The notes beneath the pieces were generated by a model. That model had not been told where the DNA came from and searched no databases. It saw only the letters and a program-made list of their open reading frames with translations. Below, one piece after another: positions 35,316 through 46,758 of a DNA stretch of 64,000 bases. Each line of letters opens with the position of its first letter. Positions within the stretch are counted from its first letter, which is position 1. Source of the stretch: Pseudeuparius sepicola. Its lineage: Eukaryota; Arthropoda; Insecta; Coleoptera; Anthribidae. The translations under genes and the position numbers were made by a program. The stretch lies in assembly GCA_963920635.1 (NCBI GenBank), contig OY987301.1:23788501-23852500 (forward strand), given 5' to 3'.

Positions 35316-37086
35316 CATCATTAATTTGCCTAAATAAATTATATACATCGTGTCTCGGAATTTCCAGAAGATGTGAATGACAAAAGAAATCCAGCTGAAA
35401 TTATATTCTAATGTTCTTATAATTCGGTATATGAATCAAGTTAGTTGTGTGTACAGTGTACAGGGTGATCCACATGATATTTTACCTAGTCTTGACTTCT
35501 TTATTTGTCGAGTTAAGAAAAAATGATATAGATAAACGTTTTATGATTTTTAGAGGGCGTTTCCGTAATTTTGTTTAAATTGATAAAGGTTGTTCCGTAA
35601 AGGCGGTACAAACCAAATTTATGTTTTTTAGCGAGTGTAACACACTGAATCTACACTTTCATCCCGATTCCAGCGATAGATGTCCGTTTATACAATGCAA
35701 GGCATTCAATGATGAAAATATCGAAATTTATTAAACATATTATAAGCTATAAATTAATATAAACATTCTCCTGCTAATCTTGACTTTGTCTCTCCATAAT
35801 CTATAAACTGAAAATAAAATATGTCCTATGTTTTTGCTGATTTTCGAGGTGATAGATAATACAAAAAGCATACTTTTGACGAATTTACTAAGTAAACAGT
35901 AACTTCGAACCGTTAAAATAGATTAATTTTTAATCTGTCATTGTCATTATCATCAATCTATGGTATTATAGGCAAACCGTGCATTTCATTTAATATAATA
36001 GTACAGGTAGAATATGTCTAATAAATTAATTACAGTATGACATAAGAAAAAACATTGCATTTAACTTTTCAACCTCATTGCGGAATTGTTACCTATAAAA
36101 ACGCATCAACAAATTCCACCAATTTTAAAACATATTTGCAGGAAATATTTTTTAAAATGTTATGTGGAAGTTAGTGATTAGAAGATTAGAAGCAGCTTTT
36201 TTTAACGACTAGGGTCATGTAAATGCGTGTCCAAAGAGAACATTCTAGGTTCTATGATTCCAGGATTTGTAAATAATGTTTTCGATGGCGAAGATAAATT
36301 TTTTCAAAATTTGTTTGGGCCTTTTGTCTTTATAACACAGCGAACATTGAATCAACCAGTGTTCAAAAGACGATAGATTACATTTTACGCGGGGGCAATT
36401 TTCAGTGGCGTTTTCGCCCTGGCGCTGGCTCCCTCAAGACTCTCAACTTTTTTTTATTTGACTACTCTAATAAATCCCTGTGGATTTCTCAATGGGGGGC
36501 AAGGGGATTTATTGCCGTTTTTATCGCGGTTTAACATTTTGATGTGAAAATACAGTTATTGCTTTTTACCGCCGTTCTTTTTGTGTGTGTCCCAAATCTC
36601 AACGCGTGCACATAAACGAAAACGAATGGCAAAATAGATGACGAAAACGGAAGGTTTTTCGCAAATGAAGTCAAAATTGAAATAAGCAGGTTATCCTGTT
36701 AAAACTTCAAAATTTGTCCAGTTTCGACTGAAATTGTTTTTTTCCTGGTATTCAATAGCATTATTAGTTGTGAATAGGGGCCTAAATGCTAAGTGGAAGC
36801 AGATAATTTCTTACCATTTTACTGGGAACACTGTAGATACAAATGCTTATGATGAATAATGAATAACAGAACTCGAATCAGTGCTTTAAACAGTACCACT
36901 GACAAATCATGCTTTATACAACAATAATTGTGGTAGATATTAAATCTATACAAAAGTCTCTTGAAAATTTTATAGTGCATCCAAGCAATATTTCCAAGGT
37001 ATTTTATGGCCGGTGTGCCCCATTTACAGGTCAGCTGTAGTCGGTAATAAGGTAGGTATGTACTATGTACTTCCAAAGTTCTTATG

Positions 37087-37712
37087 GATGTACCGGTGTT
37101 TTCATATTTGAATCATATTTGAATCCATTAGAATTTTGATGTTGGTGTGATATTACCAGTTGCCAAAATTTATAGTCCCATAAAGCAGCTAACTTTCTTT
37201 CTGTAAAAATCTATTGGGGACGTAAAATTTTATCATATTTTTAATATTTCTACGGCTATAAGATGCAAGTTTCACAAGGATAGGGCTCCCGGTCAGATCC
37301 TTGTTGATTTCCACAAATTTGGAAGATACAGTAGTGAATGGCCAATAAGCCTGTTTCCTGTGTCGCTTCTTCTTCACATTATTTTGTAGTTTTCTGGATT
37401 CAACACCAACCTAACTTTTTCTTGTTGGTGTTTACTATGTTTTGTGAAATTTCGGCTCTGGTACTATCAGCTTGATGCTAGATGGCGCCACTGGTTGGTT
37501 TCTCACCTCCAAGTGCCACTATTATAAGTGCTACCGTTTCGGTTTGAGTCGTTCGGGAAGGTTATGGCTGCCTTGATGAACCTAATAAGGGGAAACAGCT
37601 GTCGTAGTCTACCTTCTCGAACGATTCAAATATGAAAACACCGGCACATCCATTAGAACTTGGATGTTGGTATGATATTACCAGTTGCCAAAATTTATAG
37701 TCCCATAAAGCC
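37087..37712. repeat. Rearranged duplicate pair
   Basis: 37125-37185 and 37650-37712 are direct copies (GATATTACCAGTTGCC, TTTATAGTCCCATAAAG). The neighbouring segment of about 28 bp (ATTCAAATATGAAAACACCGG) is inverted between copies: 37087-37114 is the complement of 37624-37651. Short frames on the minus strand through these copies are not recognisable. Another local dyad (CAACACCAACC with GTTGGTGTT) lies between them near 37400-37430. Confidence 0.75.
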
Positions 37713-38654
37713 GCTAATTCTATATTTTGTGAGATGTTTTTAATAAAAACAAATCTCTCTGTTAACATACTTGCGTTGTTCTCAAATTCGGTACTTTCAG
37801 ATATTCGCACTTGTGGTGAAGTTGCCGGTTTTAATTGAATAAAATCGTTTCATTCATCGACATTTCCGGCAATACATGTCATAAATTTCTTACCAACAAA
37901 TCCTACTTGCTCAGTTTTCCCCTGAAAACTCTTTGCCAGTAAAGGACAGGTTATTATTTTCAGTATATTATTTTTCACCCAAAATTTTCTAATAATGGCA
38001 CTAATATCGCGTCGACTCTTTCTTCTTGTTATAGGGGTACACTAATTATAAATATGATTCCGCAGGTGACAGGGATTAATAAATCCTCAATGAACAAATT
38101 TCCACTCAATTACGCGCGTACTGTCCATGGGGGCCTGATTTATTAAACATAGCCGTCGTTTTCATTCAATCTGTATGCCCAGACGAAATTATATTGCACG
38201 TGCCCCTTCTGTCAGAATCGAAAATTTAATATCGCTTCCAAATATCCCCGAGTCTTTGTATCGGAGTGTATTTGGCAAGAAAGACCCACGCCGTTGTGTT
38301 CAATCTTCGCACAATGATTTCGGGCTTCCAGGATTACTTTAGAACAATGATGAATTTTGAATTGATTCAGAAAGTCGCAGGAATACCGAAATTGTCCCTC
38401 GGGTCTGTCGAATTCCATGAATGCGTGATTGCATATTCATAAAATAAACCATAATAATTATGATAAATATGAATAATAACTGCCTTAATATTCGCTATAG
38501 AAAACACTTCTGCTTTCTAAAGGCTTTAATAGGCTATAAATAATTTCTTATAAAGACGATGTTTCCTTCATTTAGTCTAAAAATATAAGTGATAAGCTTT
38601 TGGAAATTTGAGGTCGATTGATTATGTTTTTAGGTAAAACCACTTAATTAATTA

Positions 38655-38684
38655 AGCAATATATTATATATATATATATATTGC
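38655..38684. repeat. TA-rich palindrome
   Basis: GCAATATAT and its complement ATATATTGC bracket a short (TA)n tract. Confidence 0.8.
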
Positions 38685-38879
38685 TCAGTTATGGCCTACT
38701 CTTATACAAGCAATAATTACAAAAGGCAAAAAAACATGGAAGGGGTGATTTTACGTTTCCAAAGAATTAAATTATTCGTAAAGAATGGGTGCTAAATTAT
38801 TACAATGATTGGCGTGAGAAGCTTAATATTCTAACAAAAAATTGTATATTATTTTTCTTAAATATACACCTTGTCCAGT

Positions 38880-39085
38880 GTGACCAACTTCAAACCCGAA
38901 CAAACCCATAAAATTTGTATTTATCATCGGATTTTGAACGAGTTTTTTTTTACGATAGGTCATCAAAAAACTAAAATTAAGTACCCTAAAGGGCAAAACC
39001 GAACATTTTTTTAAAAAACCAAGGCCTATTACGACATATTTTTTGGATTAAAAAAATTCTAGAAACCCATGAAAGTCGCGATGTA
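38880..39085. mobile_element. Solo diverged arm related to the A/B/C foldbacks
   Basis: CCAGTGTGACCAACTTC, CCCATAAAATTTG, GATAGGTCATC and AAGGCCTATTACGA resemble, in order, a mix of the outer arms of copies A/C (GTGTCCAACTTT) and B (GATAGGTCAC, AAGGCCTACTACGA). Only one arm is present. Confidence 0.45.
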
Positions 39086-39941
39086 ACTACCTATTTTTAC
39101 CTGCCTATTCGCTCTCTCTAATTAGTACATTACAATTTTTTATCATTGTAACTCTTAAAGATTTCTAAAGTTTCATCAAGCTTATTATCTGGGATACAAC
39201 AAATAAAATCATCAACATATTTTTTAAGGAAAAGTATCCAATAAGAAAGTTTTGACAAACATTCATTACATTATTACATATTGAGCAACGATGACTGATC
39301 AGAAGATCGCTTAAATGCAGGTAACCATAATTCATGCAGCTGCTATTAATATCCTCTGTAAACTACATTGATATTTTGGAATTATTGATTTAAATTAGAA
39401 AGTTCTAATCTCGTAGGTGGTAAATTCTAAAGGGTAGTGGTAATAATTACTTTTGTATGCTCTTATTTCAGTCTAATAGTCAGGAATAATGTAGTTGCGT
39501 TTGAGTTATAAAACCGCCGTTTCCTTCCCTTGAAAATGTCAATTATGCCAGCAGTAACGGAGTTATTTTAATAATGGAACGGAAGGTCCGCAAAATGCCA
39601 CTCATGGATGCATGTTGCATACCGGGCTTTACCCTGAAAGACTGGGAAATCGCGGAAAATCCCGGAATTCTACCGGAAATGTTTTGGCGACAGCGACAGC
39701 ACAGAGAGGCAAATATTCAAGGGCATATGTATAGGATAAGTCAGACATAATTTATTACTATACCATTCATGTTAAATTTTATCGGGCGACAATATAGGGA
39801 ACTATCCCAAACTAGGCTATAGTTTCTGTATTCCCACACAATGAGCCGTAAAATCGCGAAGCTATTTTATAGTCGCGCCAAATTCGCTGTTTCTCTTTCA
39901 TTTAAGGAGTTTTCATGATTGATACATATTTCTATAATACA

Positions 39942-41172
39942 CAGTGTGGCCCGTTTGGAATGGAGACACCACTGAATTTTTTTTATTTTATCCGATTTTA
40001 GCCGTTTTTTTTTCTAAAGATAGGTCACACAAAACTCTTACATTGGCCCAACATTTCACATCTTAATCTCAATTTTCAAGGCCTACTACGAATTTTTTCT
40101 CTAGTAAAAAATGACAAAAATTATTTAGCGATTTTTTTATTTAAAATCTGACACTACAGCTTTAATTAGGACACCCTAAAATCCCCACATACCAAATTTG
40201 AACAAAAAATATACAGGGAGTTCCATTCTGCGGGTTGTCAAAGTTGAGCAAAATATGAATTTTAAAGACATCTGGCAAGTCAAGTGTTCCATGGAATCTA
40301 TTCAAAACAGTTGAATTGTCAACAGGACCAGTCAAACTGTTGGTCTGTAAAGATCTAATACAAAAATATACAGAGTGTCTTTCTGTGTACCATCTCAAAA
40401 TACTGAATTTTTTAGAACTTTAAATCGAGTACATCAAAACCGCCCCAGACTCTATAAACGAACTAAGGCTAAAAATACAAAAGCCTGAGAGTCAGTAAGT
40501 CCATATGAGTTAAGGTAGCTGGTGTGCCACAACAGGAAACACACAGAAAATTTATCATTTTAGAAAGTAACTTTATATTGAGAAAGGTCAAATAATTTAT
40601 ATTGTTTTTTTTGTTGGTTGGCATTTTGTAAAGAAATAAATTACTTTTGTGTTTACTAATGTTTTTTCAACAATTCCAGAGCACTCTTCACCAGTATAAA
40701 GTTTCATAAAAATTCAGTATTTTGAGATGGCCCTGTATGTATATTTTTGTATTGAACCTTTGCACACCAACACTTTGAGTAGTCCTGTTGACCATTCAAC
40801 TGTTTTGAGTGGATTCCATGGCACACTTGACTTGCCAGATTTCTTTAAAATTCCTATTTTGCTCAACTTTGACCACCTTCAGAATGGAACTCCCTGTATA
40901 TTTTTTGTTCAAATTTGGTATGTGGGGGTTTTGGGATGTCCTGATTAACGCTGTTGTGTCAGATTTTAAATAAAAAAATCGCTAAATAGTTTTCGTAATT
41001 TTTTTAGTAGAAAAAAATTCGTAGTAGGCTTTGAAAATTGAGATTAAGACCTGAAATTTGCGCCAAAGTAAAAAAAGTTTTGTGTGACCTATCTTTAGAA
41101 AAAAAAACCGGCTAAAAACGGATGCAAAATAAAAAATTTACGGGGTGTCTCCATTCCAAACGGACCACACTG
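39942..41172. mobile_element. Foldback element, copy B with different outer arms
   Basis: The ends are CAGTGTGG(C/T)CCGTTTGG, inverted at 39942 and 41172, and the right flank is TA. From TTTAGCGATTTTTT inward it is the same hairpin as copies A and C, but the outer 175-200 bp of both arms are unrelated to those copies. Eight TA-rich bases separate it from copy C. Open frames at 40162-40398 and 40727-40948 lie in the two arms and are mirror images, not genes. Confidence 0.85.
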
Positions 41173-42373
41173 TATATATACAGGGTGTCCAACTTTAAAA
41201 CTGTACAAATCCGTAAAATCTTCATTTTTGAAAATAATCGCCTAAACTTTTTTTGTTTGAAAAGCCTTCAAAAACCGCTTCTTTTGACCTTCCTCTCATT
41301 TTCAAAATTCAAATCCAGGGCCGGCTGCGATTTTTTTATTCCCCCGATTTTCAAGAAAACCATTTTTTTATTTAAAATCTGACCCCACAGCGTTAATCAG
41401 AACACCCCAAACCCCCCATATACCAAATTTGAACAAAAAATATACATTCTGTAGGTTGTCAAAGTTGAGCAAAATAGGAAATTTAAAGACATCTGGTGAG
41501 TCAAGTGTGCGATGGAATCCCTTCAAAACAATGGAATGGTCAACAGGACCACTCAAAATGTTGGTGTGAAAAGATTTACTACAAAAATATACAGGGTATT
41601 TTTCTCTGAGCCATCTCAAAATTCTGAAATTTTATGAAACTTATACGGATCAAGAGTGCTCTGGAATCATTGAAAAAATATTGATAAACACAAAAGTAAT
41701 GTAGGGGAGACCGGTATCAATTGTAACAGGGGTCAGTTGTAACACTTGCACTTGCAGCTCCATCTACTATCGAAATGAACAACCACTTGCATGCTCGCGT
41801 CCGTTAGAGGGCCTGCCTGAGTCGACGCTAGTGCAAAGTTCCCAAATTTGTGGTCCGTGCCTGTCTCGTGCTTTCGCTGTTTTTGATACTAATTTGTAAG
41901 TATTTTACACATTTTTAAAGTGTAAATTGTTTGGGTGTGATTATGTAAAGTTCCTGAATGTTTGGTATGCCGAAAGCAGTATTTCCTTATGAACTTTTAA
42001 CGCTATGTTGCAACTTGTAATTTTGAGGTTATGTATAAATAATTCGTCGGGGTATTTTATGATTGCCCTGGTGACGATTGTAACATATTGATGGGTGTCG
42101 TTTGTAACATGTTACAACTGACACCATTCGTTTTTGATAAATTAGTTACCTACTTATCATTTAGGTATCTATTCCATAAATTAGGTATAACCAGATATGT
42201 TACTGTTACATTTAATATACAGCTATTGATATAGCTAAGTACTTACGTGAAAATAATTAGCTAATATACTGCTATTATTCTAGCATTACCTGCATATTGT
42301 GACAAAAATGGCCAAACCGAGAGTAAGAAAAACTAATAACCATAGTTCTCATCTTTTTATTCCCGTAATAGTT

Positions 42374-42795
42374 TTGTAAATCAAATTTCATCACTCTACT
42401 ATCGTTCCCTCCTCATACATCCCACAAGCTTCAGCCGCTTAATCGAGGAGTTTTTGGACCATTTAAGAAATTTCTTAACAATGAGTGCGACCAGTGGATT
42501 AGGTCAAATCCAGGAAAACGAGTGACGATTTATAACATACCCGCTCTAGCCAGAGAAGCTTGTCTACTAGCAATGACTCCAAAAAATATCACAGCTAGTT
42601 TTCGTTGTACTGGAATCTGGCCCTTCAACAGATACATCTTCACTGATGATGAATTTGATCCTAGTAGTGTTACAGACAGGCCATTAGAGGACCCCAAAAC
42701 TACAGCAATTGTTCAAGAAAAGGGAGGTGGCGACCATACTAAGCCTAGCACCAGTGAAGCTGGTTTACCATCGGACCTGGTCGCAATTCTTGATG
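42374..42795 (+). other. Remaining exon segment with transposase C-terminal flank
   Basis: Coding part of the broken transposase before the first intron, ending ATTCTTGATG just ahead of the donor GTAAGC. Its last part (KPSTSEAGLPSDLVAILD) is repeated in the next exon. Confidence 0.7.
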
Positions 42796-42882
42796 GTAAG
42801 CAATGCAGATTTCTAGTCTAATTTAACTTAGGTGATTTCTACATTAATTCATCGATTTTCAACCCGATTTAATTTGTTTCAG

Positions 42883-42942
42883 AGACTACAATTCAAGCCA
42901 AGCCAAGCACCTCAAAAGCAGGAGTGGTCACAATTCTTGACG
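42883..42942 (+). other. 60-bp duplicated mini-exon
   Basis: Exon between acceptor TTTGTTTCAG and donor GTAAAC, encoding TTIQAKPSTSKAGVVTILD. It repeats the end of the previous exon (KPST then SxAG then ILD), and the two introns also resemble each other (AGATTTCTAG or AAATTTCTAG after the donor, TCGATTTTCAAC, TTTGTTT(C/T)AG), so an exon-intron unit was duplicated in tandem. Both introns are phase 1, keeping the frame. Confidence 0.75.
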
Positions 42943-44642
42943 GTAAACAATTCAAATTTCTAGATTCGTCGATTTTCAACTTCTTTGAATTTGTTTTAGA
43001 CACGATAATTCAAGGGCCTTCTTCGACTCCAGGAAGTAGAATGGTTTGTTCAACACCACCACCTATTTCAGAAAAAGTAATGCCATTGCCGCCCTCAAAG
43101 GTGACACCAGAATATATTCGCCCATTACCAAAGGCGGACTTTACCAAAATCAAGACTAAGACAACTAGAAGATTAAAAGGAAAAACTGCAGTGCTTACAG
43201 ACACTCCAGAAAAAAATATTCTGGAAGAGAGATATAACCAAAGATTGGTGTCTGCAGCTAAAAAAACAATTTTGAACGAAAAAGGAACTAAAAGAAGTGC
43301 AACATCGACAGGAAAAGTTAAGAAAAGAGAAAAAACAAAGCAGGCTGCAAGGAAAGATGATTCAGACAGGTCTTCTGACAAGGAAACCTTCTGCTTGGTT
43401 TGCTGTGGTGATTATAAACAAAGTAATGAAGATTGGCTCCAGTGCAGGACATGCAAGCAATGGGCGCACAGTTCTTGTGCTAAAAATGACCCTTTGTTTA
43501 TTTGTCACCATTGCCTTTCCGACTAACTGCTGGAGAAAAATAGTTTTCAGTATTCAAAACTTCAAATATTTATTTTACTTACTTTTTTTTATCCATGTAT
43601 AGAGACATTTTTGCAATAAATGCTTAAAAATATTTTTATGGCATGTTAATCTTAGCCAGATACACCTTATAACTCCAGTATGTTTCATGTTACAATTGAG
43701 ACGATAAGCGTTACATTTGACACCAACCCGGTGTTAATAGTAACACTGAACTTTTCTTTATAATTATTTATTTTCTTCACAAAGAAAATAATATTTATAA
43801 ATATGTATGTTACAACTGTATTTGCAAGGTACTATTCTAATAATTGACATACAGAACCAGGCTAGATTCGTTTAAACATCGACATGAAAAAATAAAATTT
43901 ATATTTTGTTACAATTGATACCGGTCTCCCCTATTTCTTTACAAAATGCCAACTAACAAATAAAAACAATTTAAATTATTGGACCGTTGTCAACAAAGTC
44001 ATTGTCTAAGATGATACATTTTCTGTGCGTTTCGTGTTGTGGCACATCAGCCACCTTAACTCATATGGACTTACCGACTGGCAGGCTTCTGTATTTTTTA
44101 GATTTAGTTCGTTTATAGTGTGTGGAGTGGTTTTGATATACTCGATTTTTGACCCGTATAAAGTTCCAAAAATTCAGTAATTTGAGATGGCACAGATAAG
44201 AACACTCTGTATATTTTTTATTGGACCTTTGCACATCAAAACCTTGAGTGGTCCTATTGACCATTCGACTGATTTGAGGGGATTCCATGGCACGCTTGAC
44301 TTGGCAGATGCCTTTAAAATTCCTATTTTTCTCAACTTTGATACCCTGCAGAATGGAACTCCCTGTATATTTTTTATTCAAATTTGGTATATATGGGTTT
44401 TGGGGTGTTCTGATTAACGCTGTGGGGTCAGATTTTAAATAAAAAAATCGCTAAACGGTTTTCGTGAAAATCGGGAGTATAAAAAAATCGCAGCCGGCCC
44501 TGGATTTGCATTTTGAAAACGGCAGGAAGGCTAAAAGAAGCGGTTTTTGAAGGCCTTTCAAACAAAAAAAAGTTTAGGCTTTTATCTCCAAAAATGAAGA
44601 TTTTACGGATTTGTACAGTTATAAAGTTGGACACCCTGTACA

Positions 44643-45343
44643 TATACCGGGTTTTCAAACTTAAGTCGGCAAAGTTACCACAACTAACACAGCCACCTTG
44701 ACGAATTAAAAAAAAAACATCAATTATTGTTTTGTTATATTGGATTTTGGGATAAAATGTAATAGGATAATTTTTGTCTAGAATTCAATTTCCTATCGAT
44801 TGAGAATATTGTAACTTTTTTACATAATTCGCGAACACGACTTTCGATTTTTATTATGGTTTCACTATCGTAATCAACTACTATAGTCTATCCAAGATAC
44901 AGCGGCAGTAGGTATAAACAAAGTCACATGACCGCCTTGCGATCGATTACCAGGGTCGGACTAATATGAGATTCCAAGTGGCTTGTAATTCTGAACTAAT
45001 TCTTTTAGAAGTTCTAAAATGTGTGTTTCTGCCTTTCGTGGATCTTTATATATTTCCTTAAATTAAGTAGCAAAATAAATTTACAGAATATACTGCTCGC
45101 GATCCGATCTAAAATATGCAGAAAACTCGACTGAGGGAAGAACCGGCCCTGCATTCTGCTCGCCGAGTAAACACTTGACATTTTATGACGGCCAGACCAA
45201 TAAGAGAATAGGTCACGTGGTGGCCAATGTTTTGATCCACTGCCGCTGTATCTTGGATAGACTTTAGTTTGCCTATTTAACTGACTTTGTAGATCCAATA
45301 ATAACGAAGTTAGCAATAGTGCCGACTTAAGTTTGAAAATATA
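44643..45343. mobile_element. Foldback/MITE with TTTTCAAACTTAAGTCGGC ends
   Basis: GTTTTCAAACTTAAGTCGGC at about 44651 is inverted at about 45320-45339. A second inverted block, GTCTATCCAAGATACAGCGG, lies at about 44887-44906 with its complement at about 45242-45261, and GTCACATGACCGCC with GGTGGCC near 45213-45225. It begins directly after foldback copy C. The middle is slightly GC-richer and has no recognisable protein. Confidence 0.7.
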
Positions 45344-46758
45344 CTCTTCTGTTCCCTTTGGACAAAACTGGAACAAAAAAAAAACACAGATTCATCTTAA
45401 ACACACAATATTATAGGAAGGTACATCTTGCATACCAAAAGTCTGAAAAAGTGTTTTAAATCCCGGGATTCTATTAGCTACGGCAAGTATGTAGGTGTAT
45501 GTAAATATACGACAAAGTATGACTATGCTTTTGAATATTCACGGGAACATTCATGGGGTATAGGCCGTGTGGAAAGGTTTTACTTAGTGAGATTAAAAAC
45601 TTATCTGTATAAGATGTTGGATCGAAGGCAGGCGCGTAGAAAGCATTACGAAATGAAATTTTTCCATAAGAGCAGATTCTAAGTGTACAAACTGTAAGCC
45701 ACAAAATGTTATAGGTACAGGGTATGTCGGAATAAGTGGTGAAAAATAAAATGATGCAGTCTCTGGTCCTTCTTGGAGGCTTGAGGTGTACCCATGTATA
45801 GAGTCGTGGAAAAAAACATAGCTGAATAGGAATCTGAAATAAAAAAATTCTAAAGTCAACAAAACTTTTTTCAGAAGTAGGTGCTTATATTAAAACCCTT
45901 AATTAACGACGCTCGAACTCGTCAGAAACTCGCGCGTTGAAGCTGATGATCTCGGCGTGCAGTTGCCAGTTGTACAACATATAGGTATCGACGGTATCGT
46001 AAATTTACAAGTTTATTTACCTTACAGTAAATTCAGCATGGCCTAAGTTAATTTGATTTTCCAATGTCAGTCAATTTTTCTTTAGTTAACATCAATGTTA
46101 GCATCCTGTTTAGAGGAGGTGTTCTAAAATGCCACGATTGAACCAAAAATGTGAAAAGTTTTAATAAGTTGTATTTTTTTACTAAATTGGGTATCTCGGT
46201 TTAGCAATTTTTGGTTTCACAGGTAAAACTTCCTCTAAAATTTAAATTGAAGAATATAATTTTGCCAAGAAATGTTTCATTTTAAGATAACTCCATTAAT
46301 TCTGAAACCAGGTAAATATTCTTTAAAAGGGCCTGTTCTGGAAACCAATAACAAGCAAAGTCCTGCGGATTAGTCTGGAAAAAGGATTAAATCTCAGTAA
46401 CTAACGGCAGGCGTGGATTACTGGGAACGTTCCCAGGAATTAATGAAAATTTCCAAAGTACAACCTGCAAAATTATGCCCCGTACGTTTTCTGCTTAATA
46501 AAAGCTTTAAAAAGCAATATTGGGAATACGGGAGGAACCAGCGAGGTAATTAGTTTTGCTTTGAATTAATCGAGGCATTAATAGTCGATGATTGCTTTTG
46601 GGATACATTGGCAAGATTAGATTCTAGCCTAAGTTTAAGTTGCAGACGAAATTTTATCATAATCCGGAAAAGTTATCTAAAAGTCACATTTGACATGCTA
46701 AACAATATACCACAAAACTCGCACACCAATATACCTACTAATAAAACTTTTCATATTA
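45344..46758. other. No supported gene
   Basis: AT-rich with short open frames on both strands around 45428-45862. None is recognisable. TACAGGGTATGTCGG near 45717 resembles a transposon end without a partner. Confidence 0.45.

Larger units (their letters stand above)
42308..43526 (+). pseudogene. Pogo/Tigger-type transposase with C-terminal PHD-like finger, internally deleted
   Basis: ATG at 42308 starts MAKPRVRKTNN, a plausible pogo-type N-terminus, but the frame stops after 23 codons. A second frame, open from 42372, reads FPPHTSHKLQPL then N (42441-42443) then RGVFGPFK. Pogo-type enzymes normally have the third catalytic D at that N. It continues through RCTGIWPFNRYIF and VTDRPL, typical of the DDE C-terminal flank. 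GT-AG phase-1 introns at 42796-42882 and 42943-42999 join three exons into one frame ending at 43526. The basic tail ends in a Cys/His cluster, CLVCC ... CRTCKQWAHSSC ... CHHC, in PHD order (C2, C2, H-C, C2). The DNA-binding domain and first two catalytic acids are deleted, so it cannot transpose itself. Confidence 0.8.
41704..43931 (+). mobile_element. Pogo/Tigger-type DNA transposon, internally deleted
   Basis: The terminal inverted repeats GGGGAGACCGGTATCAATTG at both ends are flanked by TA (41702-41703 and 43932-43933). Copy A of the host foldback gives the empty site (AAAAGTAATG next to CATTTCTTTAC on the complementary strand), confirming a TA duplication. Many TTGTAACA/TGTTACAA motifs lie in both subterminal regions, candidate transposase sites. 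Inside are the remains of a pogo-type transposase gene with a C-terminal zinc finger and two small introns. The bulk of the catalytic domain is missing. Confidence 0.9.
41181..44638. mobile_element. Foldback element, copy C, split by a pogo insertion
   Basis: The ends CAGGGTGTCCAAC and GTTGGACACCCTG are flanked by TA at 41179-41180 and 44639-44640. Removing the insertion at 41704-43931 and one TA leaves about 1228 bp, close to the 1221 bp of copy A and collinear with it. The arms run 41181 to about 41660 and about 44150-44638. The split lies in the loop, at AAAAGTAATG followed by TATTTCTTTACAAAATGCC. Confidence 0.9.

Noticed and set aside
40162..40948. Frames in opposite arms of foldback copy B, and similar ones at 5067-5312, 41368-41619 and 44187-44417, with similar proteins
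   Set aside because: The similarity follows from arm symmetry and shared repeat family, not from selection; no known domain.
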